Shown: positions 6,850-12,007 of the stretch, one piece after another
Numbering within the stretch: the stretch's first letter is position 1
How the letters are laid out: each line of letters opens with the position of its first letter
Program-made: the position numbers and the translations under genes
Origin: JBCCJA01 sp039045975
GTDB taxonomy: Bacteria > Planctomycetota > Planctomycetia > Planctomycetales > Planctomycetaceae
Direction of reading: 5' to 3'
Assembly: GCA_039045975.1 (NCBI GenBank)
Contig: JBCCJA010000085.1
Coordinates: forward strand, 1 to 12,007
Length of the DNA: 12,007 nt
Notes under the pieces: generated by a model
What the model saw: the letters and a program-made list of their open reading frames with translations, nothing else
Database searches by the model: none
Told to the model about the DNA's origin: nothing

Positions 6850-7238
6850 GCCGGCACCCCCCCGCCGCATTTCTCGATAGCCTCAGACAGGTCGGCGACG
6901 GCCAACTTCAAGGCGTCCTGGCGTTTCTGGTAGGACCGCTTCCGCCTCGACGCGGCCAAGTCGTCACGCACCTCCCGCACTTTGCTTAGCAACGCACTCA
7001 GGCGAGTCGGCCCGGTGAGCCGGATGGCCCGCGACAGTCCGAAGTCGCGAACGATCAGCCCCTTACGCTCCAAGGCCTTCAGGTGACACACCACGCCGTT
7101 CGGCGAGCGGATGCCAAAATGCGCCCCGATCTGCCGCACGGCGGGCGGGTACCCGTGGGCCGTGATCGTGTCGCGGATGAACTCATAGATGTCGCGTTGC
7201 CGGTCCGTGAGCGGCGGCGGGTCTTTGACTGTCGGCAT
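6846..7238 (-). CDS. LexA-type winged-helix protein without peptidase domain
   Basis: Residues 10-75 match the LexA DNA-binding domain closely: LTDRQRDIYEFIRDTITAHG, PPAVRQIGAHFGI and the recognition part SPNGVVCHLKALERKGLI, ending LSRAIRL. In cellular LexA this is followed by an S24 self-cleaving domain with a Ser/Lys dyad. Here residues 82-124 are instead a basic, coiled-coil-like helix (LLSKVREVRDDLAASRRKRS) and the protein stops at 130. It therefore cannot self-cleave. ATG 7238 has GGAAAG about 8 nt upstream; an in-frame start at 7364 would add a non-protein-like Arg/Ser-rich stretch. Its stop overlaps the annealing-protein start. It may regulate the operon or compete at host SOS boxes. 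Confidence 0.85.
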   Translation of the reverse strand: MPTVKDPPPLTDRQRDIYEFIRDTITAHGYPPAVRQIGAHFGIRSPNGVVCHLKALERKGLIVRDFGLSRAIRLTGPTRLSALLSKVREVRDDLAASRRKRSYQKRQDALKLAVADLSEAIEKCGGGVPA

Positions 7239-7257
7239 CGACTCGTCTTTCCGGGCG

Positions 7258-7608
7258 TTAGCAGAAGTCTTGAAATTCGTACGTGACCGTCTTCGTGATG
7301 TTGCCGACGCCCCGCCTGACCGCCCTAAACCGCGCCTCGGAACCGACGCACGGAAACGAGACACGGACGAACTCGGGAGCCGCCGCGAGGGTCGGCAGTC
7401 GCACCAAGACCCGATCGCTTTCCGGCTCGACCTCGTCGGGCAGCGGGACTTCGTAGTCGCCGTACGGGGCCGAGCCGCCGTCCCGGACGCTGAACCGCAT
7501 CGTCTCGGATATCTGCCGCCGGATGTCGGCTAGGACCGCTTCCTCGTCGTCCCAACGGGCCGCGTCTGAAAACGCTTCGGCGAGCTTAGGCATCGTCGCT
7601 GTCGTCAC
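7258..7608 (-). CDS. Hypothetical phage protein (116 aa)
   Basis: The 116-residue protein begins with an amphipathic acidic helix (AEAFSDAARWDDEEAVLADIRRQISETM) followed by a beta-rich half with PYGDYEVPLPDEVEPESDRVLVRLP and a basic RFRAVRRGVG turn near the end. No catalytic motif is seen and I do not recognise a family. GTG 7608 overlaps the upstream stop (GTGA) and has AAGGTGG at good distance; ATG 7593 is an alternative. The stop lies 19 nt before the LexA-like gene. Codon use matches the neighbours, and the position in a coupled operon argues for a real gene. Confidence 0.7.
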   Translation of the reverse strand: MTTATMPKLAEAFSDAARWDDEEAVLADIRRQISETMRFSVRDGGSAPYGDYEVPLPDEVEPESDRVLVRLPTLAAAPEFVRVSFPCVGSEARFRAVRRGVGNITKTVTYEFQDFC

Positions 7609-7889
7609 GTCGCCACCTTCTGTTGCTTGTGTTTGTTGAGCCGGCTTTTTCGGTGCTTCTTAAGAATCTTCTCGGCCGTGACCGTCCTCTTGGCCGGCCT
7701 TAAATACTTCTCACGCCACTTCACGAACTCCTGCCAATTCGCCTCCGTGTAGAGGAACTGCCGCCGCGTCTTGTTTTTGTTCCAGATCACGTGTGGCGCG
7801 CCGGCGTCGCACAGGTCGTAGACGTCCTGTGTGCGGCAGCCGAGCCGTTGGCGGAGTTCCGATAGCGACCACAGGCAACGCTCGCTCAC
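7605..7889 (-). CDS. Excisionase/MerR-like helix-turn-helix protein
   Basis: Residues 6-58 read LWSLSELRQRLGCRTQDVYDLCDAG, then PHVIWNKNKTRRQFLYTEANWQEFVKW. This is the layout of excisionase-type winged helix domains: a helix, a turn into a recognition helix, a basic wing (KNKTRRQF) and a closing helix. Residues 63-92 are a highly basic tail (RPAKRTVTAEKILKKHRKSRLNKHKQQK). It is probably a DNA-bending or regulatory factor, possibly a Xis or Cox-type switch protein given its place near the front of the early operon. GTG 7889 overlaps the stop of the 32-aa frame, and its own stop overlaps the next start, so it is coupled on both sides. Confidence 0.7.
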   Translation of the reverse strand: MSERCLWSLSELRQRLGCRTQDVYDLCDAGAPHVIWNKNKTRRQFLYTEANWQEFVKWREKYLRPAKRTVTAEKILKKHRKSRLNKHKQQKVAT

Positions 7890-7984
7890 GCCGCGTTCTC
7901 CGCGGTTTCAAGCTCGGCAAGCTCACGCTCGACGCGTGCCCCCGGTTCGCCGCGCGCATTTTTCACCGGGGCTTTAGCAGCCAT
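7886..7984 (-). CDS. Leader-position peptide, 32 aa
   Basis: The first frame of the leftward operon runs from ATG 7984 to a TGA that overlaps the GTG of the next gene. The product (MAAKAPVKNARGEPGARVER, then ELAELETAENAA) is basic then acidic and likely helical. No Shine-Dalgarno is evident; instead an 8-bp hairpin ends 4 nt upstream of the ATG. The GTGA coupling, the same device used down the operon, is the main support. It could be a regulatory leader peptide or a small anti-host protein. Confidence 0.45.
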   Translation of the reverse strand: MAAKAPVKNARGEPGARVERELAELETAENAA

Positions 7985-7988
7985 AATT

Positions 7989-8011
7989 CGACCGACTTAA
8001 AATGTCGGTCG
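7989..8011. repeat. 8-bp perfect inverted repeat in the operon leader
   Basis: CGACCGAC and GTCGGTCG flank the 7-nt loop TTAAAAT. It ends 4 nt upstream of the first start codon of the leftward operon. In RNA it is a stable hairpin covering the ribosome-binding region; as DNA it could be an operator. Its right arm shares 4 nt with the larger inverted repeat at 8008-8073, so the two RNA stems exclude each other. Confidence 0.75.
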
Positions 8012-8073
8012 GCGGCACACCCAACAGGCGAAGATATCTGACCCCCCTCGCAGAGCGTTGGGGTGCCGCCGAC
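8008..8073. repeat. Long inverted repeat, 17 paired bases with one bulge
   Basis: GTCGGCGGCAC (8008-8018) pairs with GTGCCGCCGAC (8063-8073). After a bulged A at 8019 the stem continues as CCCAAC (8020-8025) with GTTGGG (8057-8062). The 31-nt loop contains one arm of a second inverted repeat. Pairing this long and GC-rich is very unlikely by chance. It lies between the operators and the first gene of the leftward operon. Confidence 0.8.
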
Positions 8074-8101
8074 ACAACACATGTGTCAACCGGGGGTCAG
8101 A
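8037..8101. repeat. 10-bp inverted repeat interlocked with the long hairpin
   Basis: TCTGACCCCC (8037-8046), inside the loop of the long hairpin, is the exact complement of GGGGGTCAGA (8092-8101) outside it. Such crossing pairing is the topology of an H-type pseudoknot. Between the arms lies ACACATGTGT (8077-8086), a perfect 10-bp palindrome. Either an RNA fold or a set of protein sites on DNA would explain it. Confidence 0.7.
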
Positions 8102-8131
8102 AGTCGCCGGGCAAGCCCGACAAGAAGATTC

Positions 8132-8191
8132 TGTCAGAAAAACGGACAGAATGCAATCAGAAAAACTGACATTACGTCAAAAAAACTGACA
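8132..8191. promoter_or_regulatory. Three tandem operator-like palindromes
   Basis: Three 17-bp sites fit the palindrome TGTCAGAAAAACTGACA: 8132-8148 (one mismatch, but with perfect 7-bp outer arms, 8129-8151), 8155-8171 (two mismatches) and 8175-8191 (two mismatches). Starts are 23 and 20 bp apart, about two helical turns, and the A-tract centre faces the same way in all. The array begins 3 bp beyond the repressor stop codon and precedes the leftward operon. A weak minus-strand promoter (TTGACG at 8180-8175, poor -10 near 8151-8156) would overlap sites 2 and 3. The adjacent XRE protein is the likely ligand, by inference. Confidence 0.75.
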
Positions 8192-8193
8192 GG

Positions 8194-8526
8194 CTATCGG
8201 GAAGCCTTGTTTTCGTCGCGTTTTATAATGATCGCCTCTTTGATCTCTTCACGCGTCACAGCGATTGCATTTCGCTCGGTCGGGGCGACTACCTCGTCGT
8301 ACGTCAAGCCGTAAGCAAGCATGACTGCACGAATCGCTCTGTTGGTCCAGTAGTTCCCTTCTTCAATGCGGTAAACGGTCTGCCTTTTGGTAGGGCAACC
8401 GGCCAGAGTCAGGGCTTCCGCAGCTTCGTCGGGAGTCCAGCCGATCCACTCACGTACCTCCCTCATCCTTGTGCCGTAGTCTTCGGCGGTTTCGTTCTCT
8501 GATTTACGGGGCTTGCGGGCAGCCAT
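8194..8526 (-). CDS. XRE-family repressor
   Basis: The 110-residue protein has a basic N-terminus (MAARKPRKSE) and a helix-turn-helix of the XRE/Cro type at about 18-80: RMREVREWIGWTPDEAAEAL, then KRQTVYRIEEG and AVMLAYGLTYDEVV. A short C-terminal helix (TREEIKEAIIIKRDE) could mediate dimerisation. There is no cleavable S24 domain, so any induction would be by another route. The stop is 3 bp from a triple operator array, which suggests it represses the leftward early operon and perhaps its own gene. ATG 8526 is chosen; GTG 8532 has better spacing to GAGGTGGG, and ATG 8576 has no Shine-Dalgarno. Confidence 0.8.
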   Translation of the reverse strand: MAARKPRKSENETAEDYGTRMREVREWIGWTPDEAAEALTLAGCPTKRQTVYRIEEGNYWTNRAIRAVMLAYGLTYDEVVAPTERNAIAVTREEIKEAIIIKRDENKASR

Positions 8527-8576
8527 CGGCACACGGAACCCACCTCTGCCGTCAGAGACGGCGACGCGGTGAGCCA

Positions 8577-8893
8577 TTAGTTGGGATTTCACGGGGTCAG
8601 ACCTCCGTAGCGTACCACGGCGCAATCCCTCACGGCACCTCAGCGTGTATTGCTGCGGGCGGAAGTGGCGAGCGCCGAATCTGGGAATAGCGTCGTTCCG
8701 TGAGGGTCCGCGGAGGCCTTCGTAGCTCCCACTGCGTGAGTCGCAGTAGTACACCCGATTACGCGCGCCGAAAATCGGGAATCGTCGATTTTTGAAAAAA
8801 AGAGGGTGACGGGACGAATCAGCGCGCTTAGCGTGCGTGGGACGATTCTGATCGCCCGAACGGAAGCCGGCGAGCCCCCTAAGAACAGCCGCG
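8577..8893. other. Non-coding phage-host boundary region
   Basis: The minus-strand frame across this DNA is Arg/Ser-rich and not protein-like. The stretch holds the repressor promoter by position. It contains hairpins ACTGCG/CGCAGT (8731-8736/8742-8747) and CCCGATT/AATCGGG (8754-8760/8773-8779), the palindrome AATCGTCGATT (8780-8790) with an A/T run after it, and a near-direct repeat of GGGACGA at about 8812 and 8839. The next plus-strand gene must be transcribed from here too. No att core can be proved from one side. Confidence 0.4.
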
Positions 8894-9466
8894 ATGGGCT
8901 CCGACCGCTTTCCCCTGCCGCGTGGGCCGTCTTGGGACGGCATCGACGTCGGACGCATCGTCCGCACGATCCGACGCAACATGGACGCCGCCACCCGGCG
9001 TTACGTCGGCGGCACGAGCCACCTGTTCCAGTCGGTCCTCTTGGCCGTCTTGCGCAGTCGTGCCGGCTCGGCGGCGATTTCTGAGGGCCGGCCGGTCGCC
9101 GGCCTTGTCGGGCGGCAGGCCTGGATGAAGCGGATGAACCGGGCCAAGGAGGCCCACCGCAAGCGGGCCGCGTCGCAGATGCGGGGCGACGGCACCGCCC
9201 TCACGAAGTATTTGGAGCAGCTGCGCAGCCGCGAAGACAACCCGCTCGACGCCGCGATCGCCGCCGAGATTTCATCGGAGATCGCCCAGAGCACGAAGCT
9301 CAACCCGGGCGTCGTCGCCATGATCATCAACGGCGGCGCGACCGACGAAGAGATCCACAAAAAGACCGGGGTCAACATCGGCCATATCCGCCGGTGCCGG
9401 AACGACCTCTACAAGATCGCGGAGCGGATCCTACAACGGCGCGACTATCGGGACGAAGCGCCATGA
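8894..9466 (+). CDS. ECF-like RNA polymerase sigma factor
   Basis: The 190-residue protein has the two-domain layout of ECF sigma factors. Region 2 (about 18-92) shows VGRIVRTIRRNMDAATRRYV, then SHLFQSVLLAVLR and LVGRQAWMKRMNRAKEAHRK, comparable to the core-binding 'SDLVQSVF' segment and the -10-reading helix. Region 4 (about 118-181) ends in a helix-turn-helix, ATDEEIHKKTGVNIGHIRRC followed by RNDLYKIAERIL. It overlaps the downstream kinase start by ATGA, as planctomycete sigma factors linked to Ser/Thr kinases often do, so the kinase probably controls it in place of an anti-sigma factor. The start lacks a strong Shine-Dalgarno. Divergence from classical ECFs leaves some doubt. Confidence 0.65.
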   Translation: MGSDRFPLPRGPSWDGIDVGRIVRTIRRNMDAATRRYVGGTSHLFQSVLLAVLRSRAGSAAISEGRPVAGLVGRQAWMKRMNRAKEAHRKRAASQMRGDGTALTKYLEQLRSREDNPLDAAIAAEISSEIAQSTKLNPGVVAMIINGGATDEEIHKKTGVNIGHIRRCRNDLYKIAERILQRRDYRDEAP

Positions 9467-11337
9467 ACGACGCCGAAGCGAAAAACTGGTCGTCAGTGCA
9501 CCGGGCCTTGCTCGAACGCTGGTCGCGAGACGGCACGTTCGACCGCGCCGCGTTCCGCGCCGAGCACCCCGGCTACACGAGCCTGTTCGACTTCGCCGTC
9601 GAGGTCATGGACGCCGCCGAGCACGAGATCAAGAGCCACGACGCCGACGTCGTCTGGCCCGTCCCGGGCGAATTCATCGACGTGTGCCTTGTCGAAACGC
9701 TGATCGGGCACGGGGCTGTGTCTCGGGTCTACGCGGCGAAAGACACCCGCCTCGACATCCCGGTCGTCATCAAGGTGACCTGCCGCGAGACCGACGAGGC
9801 GCGGCACCTGGCCAAGACCGAGTCGGACTACGTCGTCCCGGTGCGGGCGTACGTCTGGACCGACGCCGGCCTCGACGCGATCGTCATGCCCGACCTCGGC
9901 CGCGAGACCCTTCGGGACGTGATGGCGACGTCGGCCCGCCCCGACGCCGTCTCGGTCGCGACGCGTGCCGGCCACGATGTCGCCCGCGGGCTCGCCGATT
10001 TGCATGCCAACGGGCTGCTGCACGGCGACGTGAAGCCCGAGAACGTGCTGCTCGGGTCGCCCGACGGACGCTATCGACTGATCGACTTGAACCTGTCGCG
10101 GACGGTCGAGTCGCCCTACACGACCGGCGGCACGCACGTGTACCTCGCGCCGGAGCAGTCGCGTGACTTCGTCAACGGCGTCCCGGCCCGCGTGAACGAG
10201 GCGACCGACGTCTACTCGCTCGGCGCGGTCTTGTTTGAGCTGTTCGCGGGCCGGCCGCCGGTCGACCCCGACCAGTGGTACGATCCCGACCGCAAGCCGC
10301 CGTTCCCGACCGGGCGGAACGCGGCCGAACGGGCCGTGCTAAAAATCGTCGCCGACTGTATGTCGGCCGACCCAGACGTACGGCCTTCGGCCGGCAAGGT
10401 CGCCGAGAGAATCTCACGGCTCGGGTCGCGACGGCGGCGGGCCGTGAATTTCCTGTCCGACAACCGCGCGTATGTCGCCGCGGTCGCGGGCGTCGTGGCC
10501 GGGCTCGGCGCCGCCGCGGCACCGGCCGCGTCGGAGTCGCTGCCGCGGGTGCGGGCCTTCGGGGCGTTGGCCTGCCGTCACGCCGCTTCGGCCGAATGGC
10601 GTCTCGCAGGCGTCTCGCTCCGTAACGCGTTCGGACGCACAAACCCGGACGACGCGAAGTTCGCGTCGGCGTGGTTGGCCGCCGTCGAGGGCGACTACGC
10701 CGAGGCCGTCCGTTTCTTCGACCGGCTGGCCGCAGACAGCCCTTCAGGACCGGCGTGTGCCGCGGCGGCCTACTGCTGGCATCACGTGAATACTGTCGGT
10801 GACGTCAGCCTTTCGCTTTCAACAGTGGCTGTGGACTATGGCTATTTGAATGCCGCAGTATTTCACAACCATGCCGCCTTTCTCGCCCGAGCGCATCGTT
10901 TTGAGGAAGCTCGGGACGCGTTGGATCGCTCGCGAAAGTTAAATCCGTCTCAAAAGCTTATTCCGTGGACCGAGCTTTATATTGAGGTGCGATCTTGCGT
11001 GGCCGAAGGGCGGTGCCCGAACGTTGCGATCGTCGATGCGGTAATGCCTCAGATTGAGGCCGCGACACGCTATCAGCGTAAAACCGCCGCTCTGGCGGTC
11101 GCGCTGCAAGGTGCGCACGGCGAAAAGCCTTTAGGCCTAGCGGTGTCAGAGCTGGGCGAATTCAACCTGTCGCATGAATCGCTTTCGCTGGCTGTCGGCC
11201 TCTGGCCGGAACTCGACACGGACGAGGGATTTCAGGCCTTGTCGCGGGCCGCATCCCGCGATGCGGATGACGGCCGGCTGTCGCTGGCCGACCCGTTCGA
11301 AGGCGTGATCCCCGGCTTGGAAAGCGAGGTGTTCTAG
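9463..11337 (+). CDS. Membrane-anchored Ser/Thr protein kinase with TPR-like C-terminus
   Basis: The 624-residue protein begins at ATG 9463, overlapping the sigma-factor stop. A Hanks-type kinase domain spans about 73-320: G-loop IGHGAVSRVY (81-90), VVIK Lys104, catalytic loop HGDVKPEN (Asp189, Asn194), IDLN at the metal-binding site (Asp208), APE (229-231) and DVYSLG (249-254). HRD is HGD and DFG is DLN, so phosphate transfer remains possible but regulation may be unusual. A basic stop-transfer (RRRR, 323-326) precedes a membrane helix (about 336-355). Residues 370-510 look like TPR helices (DYAEAVRFFDRLA, FEEARDALDRSRKLNP). Codons for about 442-570 are clearly less GC-rich than the rest. 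It probably senses a signal and modulates the neighbouring sigma factor. Confidence 0.93.
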   Translation: MNDAEAKNWSSVHRALLERWSRDGTFDRAAFRAEHPGYTSLFDFAVEVMDAAEHEIKSHDADVVWPVPGEFIDVCLVETLIGHGAVSRVYAAKDTRLDIPVVIKVTCRETDEARHLAKTESDYVVPVRAYVWTDAGLDAIVMPDLGRETLRDVMATSARPDAVSVATRAGHDVARGLADLHANGLLHGDVKPENVLLGSPDGRYRLIDLNLSRTVESPYTTGGTHVYLAPEQSRDFVNGVPARVNEATDVYSLGAVLFELFAGRPPVDPDQWYDPDRKPPFPTGRNAAERAVLKIVADCMSADPDVRPSAGKVAERISRLGSRRRRAVNFLSDNRAYVAAVAGVVAGLGAAAAPAASESLPRVRAFGALACRHAASAEWRLAGVSLRNAFGRTNPDDAKFASAWLAAVEGDYAEAVRFFDRLAADSPSGPACAAAAYCWHHVNTVGDVSLSLSTVAVDYGYLNAAVFHNHAAFLARAHRFEEARDALDRSRKLNPSQKLIPWTELYIEVRSCVAEGRCPNVAIVDAVMPQIEAATRYQRKTAALAVALQGAHGEKPLGLAVSELGEFNLSHESLSLAVGLWPELDTDEGFQALSRAASRDADDGRLSLADPFEGVIPGLESEVF

Positions 11338-11347
11338 CAGAACGCGG

Positions 11348-11419
11348 CGCGCCGAAACGGTTCGCGCAACGGATACGGCCCCTATGGGGGTCGTTCTGTG
11401 ATCGGGCCACTCCGGCCCG
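11348..11419 (+). repeat. Hairpin cluster after the kinase gene
   Basis: Three short hairpins follow the kinase stop: GCG-C-CGAA/TTCGCGC (about 11350-11368, one bulge), CCCC-TAT-GGGG (11379-11389) and CGGGCC-ACTCC-GGCCCG (11403-11419, perfect 6 bp). None is followed by a T tract, so they are not classical intrinsic terminators. They may slow 3' decay of the sigma/kinase mRNA or be part of the leader of the next gene. Confidence 0.5.
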
Positions 11420-11420
11420 A

Positions 11421-11449
11421 CGCGACCCCCTTTATTCAGGGGGCTCGCG
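11421..11449 (+). promoter_or_regulatory. Hairpin that buries the Shine-Dalgarno of the secreted-protein gene
   Basis: CGCGACCCCC (11421-11430) pairs with GGGGG (11439-11443) and TCGCG (11445-11449) across one bulged C, giving 10 bp around the 8-nt loop TTTATTCA. The GGGGG is the only Shine-Dalgarno-like element, 6 nt from the ATG at 11450, and the stem ends exactly at the start codon. Translation should be low unless the stem is opened by a ribosome, protein, ligand or temperature. Confidence 0.6.
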
Positions 11450-11773
11450 ATGCGAATCGCTGCTTATGCCGCGTTGGTGCTGTTCGGATTACCGGTCATG
11501 GCCGCTCAGGCCGACGACCCGCCGGTCCTCGACAGCCTGAGTTCGGCCTCAGTTGGCGGGAATTGGTGGCTCATTACGGGGGCGGTGACAGATGAAGACG
11601 TCGGGAGTTGCACGATCGAGTTCGGCGGGGCGATCGCCGGGCAGTCGACCTCGGTCACCAGCGGCGGCACGTTTTCCTACGTGGTCAACCTCCCGAGCGG
11701 GGGGCTGATTTCGGCGGTGGCCGTCGACGCGGCGCTGCAAGAGTCGAACGAGCGGGAAACGCTCGCCTTCTAA
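11450..11773 (+). CDS. Small secreted protein with Ig-like fold
   Basis: The 107-residue product has a signal peptide (MRIAAYAALVLFGLPVMAAQA, probable cleavage after residue 21). The mature 86 residues are beta-rich: VGGNWWLITGAVTDEDVGSC, then TIEFGGAIAGQSTSVTSGG, FSYVVNLP and GLISAVAVDAALQESN. The pattern 'GxVtDxd...tV...g..FsytV.Lp....g.VsA.AvDa.G..S' is that of Ig-like or cadherin-like repeats found in large planctomycete surface proteins, here as a single unit. It ends with NERETLAF and lies 18 nt before the prepilin gene, so the two are probably co-transcribed. A surface or pilus-associated role is an inference. Cys54 is alone. Confidence 0.75.
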   Translation: MRIAAYAALVLFGLPVMAAQADDPPVLDSLSSASVGGNWWLITGAVTDEDVGSCTIEFGGAIAGQSTSVTSGGTFSYVVNLPSGGLISAVAVDAALQESNERETLAF

Positions 11774-11791
11774 ACCCGGAAAGGACAGACG

Positions 11792-12007
11792 ATGCGACGG
11801 GGATTCACGCTGATCGAACTGCTGGTCGTGATCGCGATCATCGCGATCCTCGTCGCATTGCTGCTGCCCGCGGTCCAGATGGCCCGCGAGGCGGCCCGAC
11901 GCACGAGCTGTAAGAACAACCTCAAACAGCTCGCGCTCGCCACGCACAGCTTCGCCGACGTCCACGGCGACCTGCCGCCGCTGATGTACCGGCAAGACTG
12001 GCCGACC
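11792..12007 (+). CDS. Prepilin-like DUF1559 protein, C-terminus off the window
   Basis: The frame is open from ATG 11792 to the window end (72 codons). It starts MRRGFTLIELLVVIAIIAIL, a type IV prepilin leader: prepilin peptidase would cut after Gly4 and methylate Phe5, with Glu9 in the conserved place. VALLLPAVQMAREAARRTSC follows, then KNNLKQLALATHSFADVHGDLPP, the opening of the planctomycete DUF1559 (H-X9-DG) family, which normally runs to about 300-400 residues. GGAAAGGA lies about 8 nt upstream. It is one of many expected paralogues and marks this side as host chromosome. Confidence 0.95.
   Translation, partial: MRRGFTLIELLVVIAIIAILVALLLPAVQMAREAARRTSCKNNLKQLALATHSFADVHGDLPPLMYRQDWPT

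Larger units (their letters stand above)
1..8526. mobile_element. Prophage early replication and recombination region (partial)
   Basis: All convincing genes from 8526 down to 1 lie on the minus strand with little or no spacing. They encode a repressor, small regulators, an annealing protein, a YqaJ nuclease, SSB, DnaB, a tRNA, an HNH-like protein and RuvC, a set typical of the early module of temperate tailed phages. The element continues past position 1. The right limit is inferred: plus-strand genes with chromosomal planctomycete character begin at 8894, and no integrase or duplicated att sequence is visible. A free phage genome is unlikely because of the sigma/kinase/prepilin genes on the right, but a mobile plasmid with phage genes cannot be excluded. 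Confidence 0.75.

Noticed and set aside
8061..8089. Minus-strand promoter with perfect TTGACA at 8089-8084
   Set aside because: The -10 position at 17 nt spacing reads GCACCC, with no TATAAT-like hexamer at 16-18 nt.
8754..8793. Intrinsic terminator (7-bp hairpin followed by TTTTT)
   Set aside because: The loop is 12 nt, the T run starts about 9 nt after the stem, and no plus-strand gene ends upstream.
8527..8994. N-terminal extension of the repressor frame up to 8994
   Set aside because: The added residues are Arg/Ser/Pro-rich with no helix pattern, overlap the sigma-factor start, and cover palindromic intergenic DNA; it is open by high GC alone.
9493..10137. Minus-strand 214-aa frame opposite the kinase
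   Set aside because: His/Asp/Val/Gly-rich antisense of GC-rich kinase codons; all kinase motifs are on the plus strand.
1..12007. CRISPR array, IS element or retron/DGR
   Set aside because: No regularly spaced repeats of CRISPR size, no transposase or reverse transcriptase motifs, and no terminal repeats with target duplication were seen.

Overview
The window looks like the edge of a prophage in a GC-rich planctomycete chromosome. The host call rests on the right end. It holds an ECF-like sigma factor translationally overlapped with a Ser/Thr protein kinase carrying TPR-like repeats, and a type IV pilin-like prepilin with the N-terminus of the DUF1559 family, which planctomycetes have in many copies. 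All genes from about 8526 down to position 1 are on the minus strand and form a tightly packed phage early region for DNA replication and recombination. No integrase, structural or lysis genes are in view, and the phage continues off the left edge.

Phage side, in transcription order (right to left): an XRE-type repressor (8194-8526); three tandem palindromic operator sites (8132-8191); a leader of interleaved inverted repeats (7989-8101); a 32-residue peptide; an excisionase-like helix-turn-helix protein; a 116-residue unknown; a LexA-type winged helix without a peptidase; a Rad52/SAK3-like annealing protein; a YqaJ/lambda-exonuclease-type nuclease; SSB; a small unknown protein; a DUF3102-like protein; a DnaB helicase; a tRNA-Arg(UCU); about 410 nt of non-coding, structure-rich DNA; a small four-Cys protein; an HNH-like protein; a RuvC-like resolvase; a 47-residue single-pass membrane protein; and a hypothetical protein cut by the window edge. 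Most junctions overlap by GTGA or ATGA, so one polycistronic, translationally coupled transcript is likely.

The recombination set is complete for single-strand-annealing recombination: 5'-3' exonuclease, annealing protein, SSB and Holliday-junction resolvase. DnaB with the DUF3102-like protein just upstream suggests a phage-specific primosome. The repressor sits directly upstream of the operators and probably controls the whole leftward operon.

Host side (plus strand, 8894-12007): the sigma/kinase pair, a cluster of hairpins, a short secreted Ig-like protein whose Shine-Dalgarno is buried in a 10-bp hairpin, and the start of a DUF1559 prepilin gene. The 317 bp between the two sides (8577-8893) has no convincing gene and is the likeliest place for the phage-host junction.
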